From NCBI RefSeq assembly GCF_016862775.1, contig NZ_BONP01000007.1, positions 1 to 64,000 on the forward strand: a stretch of DNA of 64,000 nt, written 5' to 3'. The DNA comes from Cellulomonas phragmiteti (GTDB taxonomy: Bacteria > Actinomycetota > Actinomycetes > Actinomycetales > Cellulomonadaceae). The notes below the pieces were generated by a model. The model had not been told where the DNA came from, ran no database searches, and saw nothing but the letters and a program-made list of their open reading frames with translations. Shown here one piece after another: positions 55,200-64,000 of this stretch. The position numbers and the translations under genes were made by a program. The stretch's first letter is position 1. Each line of letters starts with the position of its first letter.

Positions 55200-55242
55200 G
55201 CGTCAGTTCCGCCGTTTCACCGGCGTTCCTGGTGCGTCGAAG

Positions 55243-55273
55243 ACTCTAGACGACAACATCCACGAGAGTCCAA
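55243..55273 (-). promoter_or_regulatory. Promoter of the tRNA-Gly-Cys-Val cluster
   Basis: TAGAGT (rc of 55243-55248) is a good -10, about 45 nt upstream of tRNA-Gly; TTGGAC (rc of 55268-55273) could be the -35 with a long 19-nt spacer. Confidence 0.5.
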
Positions 55274-55335
55274 CCGGCCCCCGTTCGCGTGTCGCCCGGC
55301 GCGTCGCTGCAGGCCCCGGTCGGTAGGTTGAGCGC

Positions 55336-56418
55336 GTGCCGCCCCGCTCCGCCCCCCTCCACGCCGTCGCGCCCGGCGTCGCGTGGTTCGCCGGGCGCCG
55401 GGCCCGGGGCGTCGTGGAGCACGCGGACCTGGGCGCTCGTCCCGACGCGCTCGCGACACCGGGCTGGTGGGCGCTGGTGGGGGAGTTCGAGGGGCGGGTC
55501 GACGCCTGGCGGTTCGCGCACGTCGAGGACGACGACACCCCCGTCGCGGCCACCGCGTGGGCCGGGCCGCCCCCGGCGGCCTGGACGTCCTCCCTCGACC
55601 ACCAGGACTACGTCGCGGCGGTGCACAGGGTGCGGGCCCACGTGCGCGAGGGGGTCGTCTACCAGGCCAACCTCTGCCGGGTGCTGCGCGCCCCGCTGGC
55701 GCCCCCCGGGGGCGAGCCGGACGCCCGTGCGTTGGCGGCCCGGCTGGTCGCCGGCAACCCTGCGCCCTACGCGGGCGGTGTGCACGTGCCCCGCGGTGGC
55801 GACGTGCCGGGGGCGTGGGTGGTGACGGCGTCGCCGGAGCTCTTCCTGCGCGTGCAGGACGGGACGGTCACGTCGGGACCCATCAAGGGGACGGCGGTCA
55901 CCGCGGCCGGCCTGAGCGCGAAGGACCGCGCGGAGAACGTCATGATCACCGACCTGGTGCGCAACGACCTGCAGCGGGTGTGCCGGGCGGGGACGGTCCG
56001 CGTGACGCAGCTGCTGGGCGTCGAGCAGCACCCCGGCCTCGTCCACCTCGTCTCGACGGTCGCGGGCGAGCTGACGGCCGAGGTGCGCGAGGCGCCCGAC
56101 GCCGTGGCGCAGGTCCTCGCGGCGACCTACCCGCCCGGCTCGGTGTCCGGCGCTCCGAAGAGCTCGGCCCTGCGGGTGATCGCCGAGCTCGAGCGCGAGG
56201 CCCGGGGCCCCTACTGCGGGCTCGTCGGCTGGGCGCACGTCGGCGCCGACGGGCGCCTGACGGCCGAGCTCGCCGTGGGCATCCGGACCTTCTGGTGGCG
56301 TGACGGCGTGCTGCGGTTCGGCACCGGCGCAGGGATCACGTGGGCCAGCGACGCGGAGCAGGAGTGGCGCGAGACCGAGCTCAAGGCCTCCCGGCTGGTC
56401 GCGCTGGCGTCGCGCTGA
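55336..56418 (+). CDS. pabB: Aminodeoxychorismate synthase component I
   Basis: A 360-residue chorismate-utilising enzyme that makes 4-amino-4-deoxychorismate for folate. HVREGVVYQANLCRVL, SPELFLRV, the diagnostic PIKGTA (its Lys marks PabB; TrpE has Ala), NVMITDLVRNDLQRV and PPGSVSGAPKSSAL are present in order. The protein is shorter than TrpE because the N-terminal domain is reduced. TAGGTT (55324-55329) is 6 nt before the GTG: leaderless. The glutaminase subunit is not here. pabC follows after 38 nt. Confidence 0.92.
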   Translation: MPPRSAPLHAVAPGVAWFAGRRARGVVEHADLGARPDALATPGWWALVGEFEGRVDAWRFAHVEDDDTPVAATAWAGPPPAAWTSSLDHQDYVAAVHRVRAHVREGVVYQANLCRVLRAPLAPPGGEPDARALAARLVAGNPAPYAGGVHVPRGGDVPGAWVVTASPELFLRVQDGTVTSGPIKGTAVTAAGLSAKDRAENVMITDLVRNDLQRVCRAGTVRVTQLLGVEQHPGLVHLVSTVAGELTAEVREAPDAVAQVLAATYPPGSVSGAPKSSALRVIAELEREARGPYCGLVGWAHVGADGRLTAELAVGIRTFWWRDGVLRFGTGAGITWASDAEQEWRETELKASRLVALASR

Positions 56419-56456
56419 GCGGTCGGTCGCACGCCGGCCGGTGGCAGGATGGCCCC

Positions 56457-57320
56457 GTGGACCTCGCGATCTGGGCCGGTGGACGCCTGCGCGCGCCGGA
56501 CGAGCCCGTGCTCACCGCCGTCGACCACGGCCTGACCGTGGGGGACGGGGTCTTCGAGACCTGCGCCGTCGTCCACGGCGCCGCCTTCGCGCTGACCCGG
56601 CACCTCGCGCGCCTCGCGGCGTCGGCCCGTGGGCTGGGTCTGCCGCCGCTGCCGATGGCCGAGGTCCGTGAGGGCGTCCGCGCCGTGCTGGAGGCCGCGG
56701 GGGAGCACGCCGGGCGGGTGCGGATCACCGTGACGGGCGGGCCCGGGCCGATGGGGTCGTACCGCTGGTCCGCGGACGAGCAGCGCCCGACGGTCGTCGT
56801 GGTCGCGGGCCCGGCGACCACCCTCGACGTGTCACGTGCCGTCCGGGTGCCGTGGGTCCGCAACGAGCGCTCCCCGCTGGCCGGGCTGAAGACCACGTCG
56901 TACGGCGAGAACGTCGTCGCCCTGGCGCGCGCCCGTGAGCGCGGCGCCGACGAGGCGCTGCTGGCCGACACCCGCGGGCGCCTGTGCGAGGGGACCGGGT
57001 CCAACGTGTTCGTCGAGACCGGTGGCGAGCTGGTCACGCCCGCCCTCGAGACGGGCGCCCTGGCCGGGATCACGCGCGAGCTCCTGCTGCTCTGGGGCCC
57101 CCAGGCCGGCCTCCCGGTGCGGGAGGCACGCCCGGGCGAGCTGCCCTGGGAGGTGCTCGAGGACGTCGTCGCCGGCCGCGCCGGCCTCGCGCTGACCGGA
57201 TCGATCCGCAACGTCACGCCCGTGGTGCGGCTCGACGACGTCGAGGTCGCGCCGGGTCCGCTGTCGCGCGAGGCCCAGCGGCTTTTCCTCGCGCGCATGG
57301 CGGACGACGTCGACCCCTGA
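56457..57320 (+). CDS. pabC: Aminodeoxychorismate lyase, PLP fold type IV
   Basis: A 287-residue enzyme that splits aminodeoxychorismate to 4-aminobenzoate and pyruvate. AVDHGLTVGDGVFETCAVV, the PLP-lysine segment AGLKTTSYGENVVALARARE and the phosphate-binding CEGTGSNVFVE and LTGSIRNVTPV are typical. A branched-chain or D-amino acid aminotransferase is the fold alternative, but the pabB neighbour favours lyase. GTG start has only a weak ribosome site (AGGAT). Confidence 0.9.
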   Translation: MDLAIWAGGRLRAPDEPVLTAVDHGLTVGDGVFETCAVVHGAAFALTRHLARLAASARGLGLPPLPMAEVREGVRAVLEAAGEHAGRVRITVTGGPGPMGSYRWSADEQRPTVVVVAGPATTLDVSRAVRVPWVRNERSPLAGLKTTSYGENVVALARARERGADEALLADTRGRLCEGTGSNVFVETGGELVTPALETGALAGITRELLLLWGPQAGLPVREARPGELPWEVLEDVVAGRAGLALTGSIRNVTPVVRLDDVEVAPGPLSREAQRLFLARMADDVDP

Positions 57321-57362
57321 GGGGCCTGGCGCCGCGCGGGGGGACCGCGCTCGCCGGCACGC

Positions 57363-57402
57363 ACGACGGCCGGCCCCGACGAGCGGGACCGGCCGGTGTC
57401 GT
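57363..57402. terminator. Terminator candidate between pabC and the SsgA-like gene
   Basis: A long imperfect inverted repeat from ACGACGGCCGGCCCCG (57363-57378) to the segment at 57384-57402, with a 5-nt loop, 8 nt from the convergent gene's stop. Confidence 0.55.
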
Positions 57403-57409
57403 GGAGGCG

Positions 57410-57838
57410 TCAGGCCGTGAGGAGTGCCGCGATGAGCGCGGTGATCTCGCCCTCCATCTTGTCCGACTCGGCCCCGACGGGGACGAGGGACTCGGTCGCG
57501 GCGAGGAAGCGCACGAGGGGCTCGGTGGGAGCGGCCAGCAGCGCGCTGCCCTCGACGCCTGAGAGCGAGACCAGGGTGTAGTCCGGGTCGTCGTCGCGCC
57601 ACACCTGGACGTCGCCGGTCCCGGCGGGCGCGTCGGCGACGGCGTGCACGCCCTGGGCAAGGAGCTCGCGGCCGAGCAGCCAGGTGGACATCGTGTGCGC
57701 GCCCGTGAAGACGGCACGCACCGTGTACGGGTCGGTGGTGCGGAAGCACAGCTCCGCCGACACGGGGATCACGGTCGCGTCGGACCCGATGAGCTGCATG
57801 GCGACGACCTCGATGACGTCGTACGACGAATCCGCCAT
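57410..57838 (-). CDS. SsgA/SsgB family cell division regulator
   Basis: A 142-residue protein of the SsgA-like family. AELCFRTTDPYTVRAVFTG, WLLGRELLAQGV, DVQVWRDDDPDYTLVSLSG and EGSALLAAPTEPLVRFLAAT are its conserved blocks. In Streptomyces, SsgB positions FtsZ at sporulation septa; single copies in non-sporulating actinobacteria are thought to help in septum or wall control. AGGAGG (rc of 57844-57849) lies 5 nt before the ATG; a Met 6 codons earlier precedes that site. It stands alone. Confidence 0.9.
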   Translation of the reverse strand: MADSSYDVIEVVAMQLIGSDATVIPVSAELCFRTTDPYTVRAVFTGAHTMSTWLLGRELLAQGVHAVADAPAGTGDVQVWRDDDPDYTLVSLSGVEGSALLAAPTEPLVRFLAATESLVPVGAESDKMEGEITALIAALLTA

Positions 57839-58219
57839 CGGGTCCTCCTGTCGCATGGTGGGGCCCGGGCGGGCCGTGGAGACACATCATGGCAGGACGG
57901 ATGTCCCATTGGACCGATGCACGCGCACAGTTCACCCGCCCGGACCCTTTCAGTGGGCTCGGAAAACGTTGCACATCGCTCTCTCGAGTGCAGAAGCCGA
58001 CAATTCACGCCCGATCGCCGCACCTCCTCGCCCGTCCTGCGGGTGCCCGACGGGCGTCCCGGCGGCGGCCGGCGCACGACCGGGGCGCGGGCGGGAGCGG
58101 TGACGGTTCGGCGATCGGCGCGGTGTCCGCTAACATCGTCTCCCGTGCCGCCCACGGGTGATGCGCACGACCCCTGCCCTGCGGGCGGAGGTCGGCGGAT
58201 CCGGGTCGGCGCCGGCAGC
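57839..58219. promoter_or_regulatory. Divergent region: SsgA-like gene and tRNA-Val promoters
   Basis: No gene is supported in these 381 bp. Facing tRNA-Val, TAACAT (58131-58136) is a good -10 about 83 nt before the mature tRNA. Facing the SsgA-like gene, GTTTTC (rc of 57962-57967), 14 nt, GGGTCC (rc of 57942-57947) resembles part of a stress-sigma (SigB/SigH type, GNNTN14-16GGGTA) promoter, imperfectly. Confidence 0.45.
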
Positions 58220-58291
58220 GGGCGATTGGCTCAGTGGTAGAGCGCCTCGTTCACACCGAGGAGGTCACTGGTTCGAACCCAGTATCGCCCA
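58220..58291 (+). tRNA. tRNA-Val (CAC)
   Basis: A 72-nt cloverleaf with the same acceptor GGGCGAT/ATCGCCC as the other valine tRNA, anticodon loop TTCACAC (CAC, reads GTG), T-loop GGTTCGAACC and discriminator A. CCA is not encoded. Confidence 0.96.
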
Positions 58292-58300
58292 CCCGCACCG

Positions 58301-58330
58301 AACGCCCCCCGGCCACCGCCGGGGGGCGTT
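58301..58330 (+). terminator. Terminator after tRNA-Val(CAC)
   Basis: A perfect 12-bp stem, AACGCCCCCCGG (58301-58312) with CCGGGGGGCGTT (58319-58330), loop CCACCG, 9 nt past the tRNA. Confidence 0.88.
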
Positions 58331-58374
58331 CGTCCTCGCAGGAGGCGACGTCGCGGTCGTGCCAGACTCGCGAC

Positions 58375-60444
58375 GTGGACTTCCTCTCCGCCTACGCCCA
58401 CGGCTTCGCACGCGTCGCCGCGTGCACGGTGCCCGTCACGGTCGCGGACCCCGAACGCAACGTCGCCGCCGTGCTCGAGGTCGCACGCGCCTGCCACGAC
58501 GAGGCCGTGGCCGTCGCCGTGTTCCCCGAGCTGTGCCTGTCCGGCTACGCGATCGACGACCTGCTGCTGCAGGACACGCTCCTCGACGCCGTGCTCGACG
58601 CCGTGGCCGAGCTGGTCGAGGCGTCCCGGGACCTGCGTCCCGTGCTCGTCGTGGGCGCTCCGCTCGCCCACGGCACGCGGGTGCTCAACACCGCGGTGGT
58701 CGTGCACCGGGGTCGCGTGCTCGGCGTGGCGCCCAAGTCCTACCTGCCGACCTACCGCGAGTTCTACGAGCGACGCTGGTTCGCTCCCGGGGACGACGTG
58801 CGCGGCACCGTCACGCTCGCGGGCCAGGACGCGCCGATCGGGCCGGACCTGCTGTTCTCCGCGACGGACGTCCCCGGGCTGGTCCTGCACGTCGAGGTCT
58901 GCGAGGACATGTGGGTGCCGGTCCCGCCGAGCGCGACCGCCGCGCTCGCCGGCGCGACCGTGCTGGCGAACCTATCGTCCAGCCCGATCACGGTCGGGCG
59001 TGCCGAGGAGCGCCGGCTGCTGGTCCGGTCGGCGTCCGCGCGCTGCCAGGCGGCCTACGTCTACGCCGCCGCGGGGTACGGGGAGTCCACGACCGACCTG
59101 TCGTGGGACGGCCAGACGATGGTGTACGAGCTCGGGGAGCTCCTCGCCGAGGGCGAGCGGTTCGTCGACGACGCCGTGGTGACGATCGTGGACGTGCACC
59201 TCGACAGGGTGCGCCAGGAGCGGCTGCGCACGGGGACGTTCGACGACAACCGGCGGGGACTGGGCATGCCACCTGCCGGGGCGTCGCACCGCACGGTCCG
59301 CTTCGCGCTCGTGCCGCCGACGGGCGACGTCGGCCTGCGGCGGGCCGTCGACCGGTTCCCGTTCGTCCCCGACGACCCGCAGCGTCTGGCTCTCGACTGC
59401 TACGAGGCGTACAACATCCAGGTCAGCGGGCTCGAGCAGCGGCTGCGGGCCGTCGGTGACGCCAAGGTCGTCATCGGTGTGTCCGGCGGGCTGGACTCCA
59501 CGCACGCCCTCATCGTCGCCGCGAACGCGATGGACCGGCTCGGCCGCCCCCGCAGCGACATCCTGGCCTTCACGATGCCGGGCTTCGCGACGAGCGAGGC
59601 CACCAAGGCCAGCGCCCTGGCGCTCATGGAGTCGCTCGGCACCACGGCGCAGACGCTCGACATCCGGCCCGCGGCCCGCCAGATGCTCGCCGACCTGGGG
59701 CACCCGGCCGGCGAGGGGCACGAGGTCTACGACGTCACGTTCGAGAACGTGCAGGCGGGCCTGCGCACGGACTACCTGTTCCGTGCGGCGAACCAGCGCG
59801 GCGGGATCGTCCTGGGCACCGGGGACCTGTCCGAGCTCGCGCTCGGCTGGTGCACGTACGGGGTGGGCGACCAGATGTCGCACTACGCGGTCAACGCCGG
59901 GGTGCCCAAGACCCTCATCCAGCACCTCATCCGCTGGGTGGTGGCCGAGGGACACTTCGACGACGCCACCAACGACGTGCTGCTGCGCGTCGTGGACCAG
60001 GAGATCTCCCCGGAGCTCGTCCCGGTGCGGCAGGGCGAGGCCGTCCAGTCGACCGAGTCGACGATCGGGCCCTACGCCCTGCACGACTTCACGCTGTACC
60101 AGGTGCTGCGGCACGGGACGCGGCCCAGCACGACCGCGTTCCTCGCGTGGCACGCGTGGCACGACGCCGAGGCCGGTGCCTGGCCGCCCGCCTGGCCGGT
60201 CGACCGCCGGCCGTCGTACGACCTGCCGACGGTCCGCCGCTGGCTCGAGGTGTTCCACCGGCGCTTCTTCGCCAGCCAGTTCAAGAGGTCGGCCCTGCCC
60301 AACGGGCCGAAGGTCAGCGCGGGCGGCACCGTGTCGCCGCGCGGGGACTGGCGCATGCCGTCGGACGCCTCGGCCGCGGCGTGGCTCGCCGAGCTCGAGG
60401 CGCACGTCCCGCACGACCTGCCGCCCGGCACGACGCCCGCCTGA
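58375..60444 (+). CDS. nadE: Glutamine-dependent NAD+ synthetase
   Basis: A 689-residue two-domain enzyme that amidates nicotinic acid adenine dinucleotide. The N-terminal nitrilase-type glutaminase (about 1-290) shows Glu in FPELCLSGYAIDDL, Lys in PKSYLPTYREFYERR and Cys in HVEVCEDMWVP. The synthetase domain has the P-loop VVIGVSGGLDSTHALIVAA (near residue 365) and GTGDLSELALGWCTYG. The ammonia tunnel form is that of M. tuberculosis NadE. CAGACT (58363-58368) lies 6 nt before the GTG, so the message is probably leaderless, starting just after the tRNA terminator. Confidence 0.94.
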   Translation: MDFLSAYAHGFARVAACTVPVTVADPERNVAAVLEVARACHDEAVAVAVFPELCLSGYAIDDLLLQDTLLDAVLDAVAELVEASRDLRPVLVVGAPLAHGTRVLNTAVVVHRGRVLGVAPKSYLPTYREFYERRWFAPGDDVRGTVTLAGQDAPIGPDLLFSATDVPGLVLHVEVCEDMWVPVPPSATAALAGATVLANLSSSPITVGRAEERRLLVRSASARCQAAYVYAAAGYGESTTDLSWDGQTMVYELGELLAEGERFVDDAVVTIVDVHLDRVRQERLRTGTFDDNRRGLGMPPAGASHRTVRFALVPPTGDVGLRRAVDRFPFVPDDPQRLALDCYEAYNIQVSGLEQRLRAVGDAKVVIGVSGGLDSTHALIVAANAMDRLGRPRSDILAFTMPGFATSEATKASALALMESLGTTAQTLDIRPAARQMLADLGHPAGEGHEVYDVTFENVQAGLRTDYLFRAANQRGGIVLGTGDLSELALGWCTYGVGDQMSHYAVNAGVPKTLIQHLIRWVVAEGHFDDATNDVLLRVVDQEISPELVPVRQGEAVQSTESTIGPYALHDFTLYQVLRHGTRPSTTAFLAWHAWHDAEAGAWPPAWPVDRRPSYDLPTVRRWLEVFHRRFFASQFKRSALPNGPKVSAGGTVSPRGDWRMPSDASAAAWLAELEAHVPHDLPPGTTPA

Positions 60445-60459
60445 CGGCACACCGCACCC

Positions 60460-60486
60460 GGCTCGACCGGCGGGTGAGGTCGAGCC
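60460..60486 (+). terminator. Terminator after nadE
   Basis: GGCTCGACC (60460-60468) pairs perfectly with GGTCGAGCC (60478-60486) across a 9-nt loop, 16 nt past the stop. TAGCAT (60500-60505) behind it is a possible thrS -10. Confidence 0.7.
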
Positions 60487-60579
60487 CCCGCCCGGTCGGT
60501 AGCATCGTCCCCGCCCGCATCGGCGACCGCCGACCCGCCGCGAGCAGCGGCGCGGGCAGACCCGAGGAGCTGGCGCAGC

Positions 60580-62592
<2,013 letters not shown>

Positions 62593-62595
62593 GCC

Positions 62596-63162
62596 GTGGT
62601 CCCTCCCGACGACGTCGAGCCCGCCGCCGCCCTCGCGGGGGAGCCGGACGGCTTCGAGCGGCTGTGGACACCGCACCGCATGGTGTACATCGGCGGTCAG
62701 GACAAGCCCGCCGACGACGCGCCCGGCGACGGCTGCCCCTTCTGCCGGATCCCCGCACTGACCGACGAGCAGGGCCTGGTCGTGCACCGGGGGAGCGTCG
62801 CGTACGTCGTGATGAACCTCTACCCGTACAACTCCGGGCACCTGCTGGTGTGCCCCTACCGCCACGTCGCGGACTACACGGACCTCACGGACGACGAGAC
62901 GCTCGAGGTCGCCGCGCTCACCCGCGCGGCCATGCGCGTCGCCCGCGAGGTCATGCACCCCGACGGCTTCAACCTCGGCATGAACCAGGGCCAGGTCGCC
63001 GGCGCGGGGATCCAGGCCCACCTCCACCAGCACGTCGTCCCCCGCTGGGGCGGCGACGCGAACTTCCTGCCGATCGTCGCGCGCACCCGGGCGCTGCCCG
63101 CGCTGCTGGGTGACACGCGCGCGGCGCTCGCCGCCGCCTGGCCGACCACCACGAAGGGATGA
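62596..63162 (+). CDS. HIT-family diadenosine tetraphosphate phosphorylase-like protein
   Basis: A 188-residue HIT protein with the triad motif AHLHQHVVPRW (near residue 140) and a CPFC knuckle near residue 48. It matches the M. tuberculosis Rv2613c type, an Ap4A phosphorylase, and is found in the same place after thrS. It breaks down dinucleoside polyphosphates, some of which aminoacyl-tRNA synthetases produce. GTG start 3 nt after thrS; coupled to pgsA downstream. Confidence 0.9.
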   Translation: MVPPDDVEPAAALAGEPDGFERLWTPHRMVYIGGQDKPADDAPGDGCPFCRIPALTDEQGLVVHRGSVAYVVMNLYPYNSGHLLVCPYRHVADYTDLTDDETLEVAALTRAAMRVAREVMHPDGFNLGMNQGQVAGAGIQAHLHQHVVPRWGGDANFLPIVARTRALPALLGDTRAALAAAWPTTTKG

Positions 63163-63169
63163 GCGCCAC

Positions 63170-63778
63170 GTGCTGAGCCGACTGCGCGGGGTGATGACGC
63201 GGCTGTGGACGCCGCTCGCCGACGCGCTCCTGCGCGCCGGGGTGTCGCCGGACGCCGTGACGATCGCCGGGACGCTCGTGGTCGTCGTCACCGCGCTGTG
63301 GGCGTTCCCGACCGGCCACCTGCTCCTGGGTGCCCTGCTCATCGCCGTGTTCACGCTGACCGACTCCATCGACGGCGTGATGGCACGGCGCTCGGGCCGC
63401 AGCGGACCGTGGGGGGCGTTCCTCGACTCGACGCTCGACCGGTTCGGGGACGGCGCCATCTTCGCCGGCCTCGTGCTCTGGTACACCGGCGCGGGGGACT
63501 CGCGCCCCACCGCCGTCCTCGCCCTCGCGTGCCTCGTCCTCGGGTCGATCGTGCCCTACGCCAGGGCACGCGCCGAGGGGCTGGGCATGACGGCCAGCGT
63601 CGGCATCGCCGAGCGTGCCGACCGCCTCTTCGCGGTGCTCACCGCGACCGTCCTCGTCGGGGCGGGGCTGCCCGTCGTGGTCATGACGGTCGTGCTCGCC
63701 GTGCTCACCGTGGCCTCGGCCGTCACCGTCGTCCAGCGGATGGCGACCGTGCACCGCCAGGTCCGGGCCGCGTCGTGA
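63170..63778 (+). CDS. pgsA: Phosphatidylinositol phosphate synthase (CDP-alcohol phosphotransferase)
   Basis: A 202-residue membrane enzyme with about six hydrophobic segments. The CDP-alcohol phosphotransferase signature DxxDGxxAR-x8-GxxxDxxxD is complete: DSIDGVMARRSGRSGPWG then AFLDSTLDRFGD. Gene order thrS-HIT-pgsA-acyltransferase matches Rv2614c-Rv2611c, where this enzyme makes phosphatidylinositol phosphate from CDP-diacylglycerol and inositol phosphate. It therefore starts PI and PIM lipid synthesis. GTG start; stop overlaps the next GTG. Confidence 0.92.
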   Translation: MLSRLRGVMTRLWTPLADALLRAGVSPDAVTIAGTLVVVVTALWAFPTGHLLLGALLIAVFTLTDSIDGVMARRSGRSGPWGAFLDSTLDRFGDGAIFAGLVLWYTGAGDSRPTAVLALACLVLGSIVPYARARAEGLGMTASVGIAERADRLFAVLTATVLVGAGLPVVVMTVVLAVLTVASAVTVVQRMATVHRQVRAAS

Positions 63779-64000
63779 GCATCGACGTGGCGCGCGCCTA
63801 CCACCTCGCCTGGCGCGTGGGGCACCGGCTGCCCGGCGTCCTGGTGCGTGCGGCCACCACGCTCGGGGCCGACGTCGCCTGGTGGCGGCGGGGGTCCGGC
63901 GTGCGCCGTCTCGAGGCGAACCTCGCCCGGGTGCGACCCGAGCTGGACGAGCGCGCGCTGCGACGGCTGTCCCGCGCCGGGATGCGCTCGTACATGCGGT
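63775..64000 (+). CDS. Phosphatidylinositol mannoside acyltransferase, 5' part (cut by window end)
   Basis: Only the first 75 codons are present. The GTG overlaps the pgsA stop (GTGA). AYHLAWRVGHRLPGVLVRAA and the later RRLEANLARVRPELDERALRRLSRAGMRSYMR resemble the N-terminus of LpxL-like acyltransferases, and the position matches Rv2611c, which acylates PIM. No stop occurs before the window edge. The HX4D active site would lie beyond the edge, so the call rests on context. Confidence 0.75.
   Translation, partial: MSIDVARAYHLAWRVGHRLPGVLVRAATTLGADVAWWRRGSGVRRLEANLARVRPELDERALRRLSRAGMRSYMR

Noticed and set aside
60445..60579. T-box riboswitch before thrS
   Set aside because: The gap is 135 bp and contains the nadE terminator; no T-box sequence or specifier stem is seen.

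Overview
The window is chromosomal DNA from a very GC-rich actinobacterium, most likely Cellulomonas or a close relative in Cellulomonadaceae. The grounds are strong G/C third-position bias throughout, frequent GTG starts, many 4-bp ATGA/GTGA gene overlaps, an SsgA-family protein, a DUF3000 gene, thrS-HIT-pgsA-acyltransferase order as in Mycobacterium, and a D-aspartate-ligase-like gene next to an amino acid racemase, which fits the A4-beta (Orn-D-Asp/D-Glu) peptidoglycan of that group. The genus is an inference. I see no insertion sequence, phage, CRISPR array or other sign of recent transfer; the window reads as core and niche metabolism.

Layout. 1-1448: an AbiEi/DUF559-type gene flanked by a dispersed repeat family with a 31-bp tandem array and a terminator-like hairpin. 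1449-4801: fadA-fadB beta-oxidation operon with a palindromic operator-like site. 4943-7493: RNase D, LuxR-type regulator and DUF3000 genes. 7674-11100: gnd, AslFm-like D-amino acid ligase and racemase, overlapping by 4 bp each. 11120-12399: small unknown protein and RibD-C reductase. 12458-18611: six-gene assimilatory sulfate reduction operon (sir, small Zn-ribbon protein, cysH, cysD, cysN, siroheme synthase). 18963-20048: zapE. 20062-27457: transglutaminase-like gene, glgX, treY, treZ (glycogen to trehalose). 27622-29708: polyprenol-phosphate glycosyltransferase/GtrA fusion and two small proteins.

29680-38817: a nearly complete molybdenum cofactor block: mobA-like, modCBA, a Mop-domain regulator, moaE, moaD, moaA, moeA, moaC, mogA/moaB, moeB and a cupin-like protein. 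39089-52586: nitrate assimilation: narK, a 1384-residue nitrate reductase fused to an NADPH-flavoprotein module, a membrane-linked sulfite-oxidase-family enzyme, nirB, nirD, a second siroheme synthase, a HemD-winged-helix protein matching NnaR, and a sirohydrochlorin chelatase. The narK and nirB promoters share an identical composite layout, GAACGTTC-N29-CGAAAC-N10-TAGCGTC. The molybdate uptake, cofactor assembly, siroheme synthesis and regulator genes thus sit beside the nitrate and nitrite reductases that need them.

52537-64000: GntR regulator with a seven-helix membrane protein, a family 2 glycosyltransferase, tRNA-Gly/Cys/Val cluster, pabB-pabC (folate), an SsgA-like gene, tRNA-Val(CAC), nadE, thrS, HIT-family phosphorylase, pgsA (phosphatidylinositol phosphate synthase) and the start of a PIM acyltransferase cut by the window edge. 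At least nine genes carry a TAnnnT-like -10 hexamer exactly 6 nt before the start codon, so leaderless transcription looks common here.
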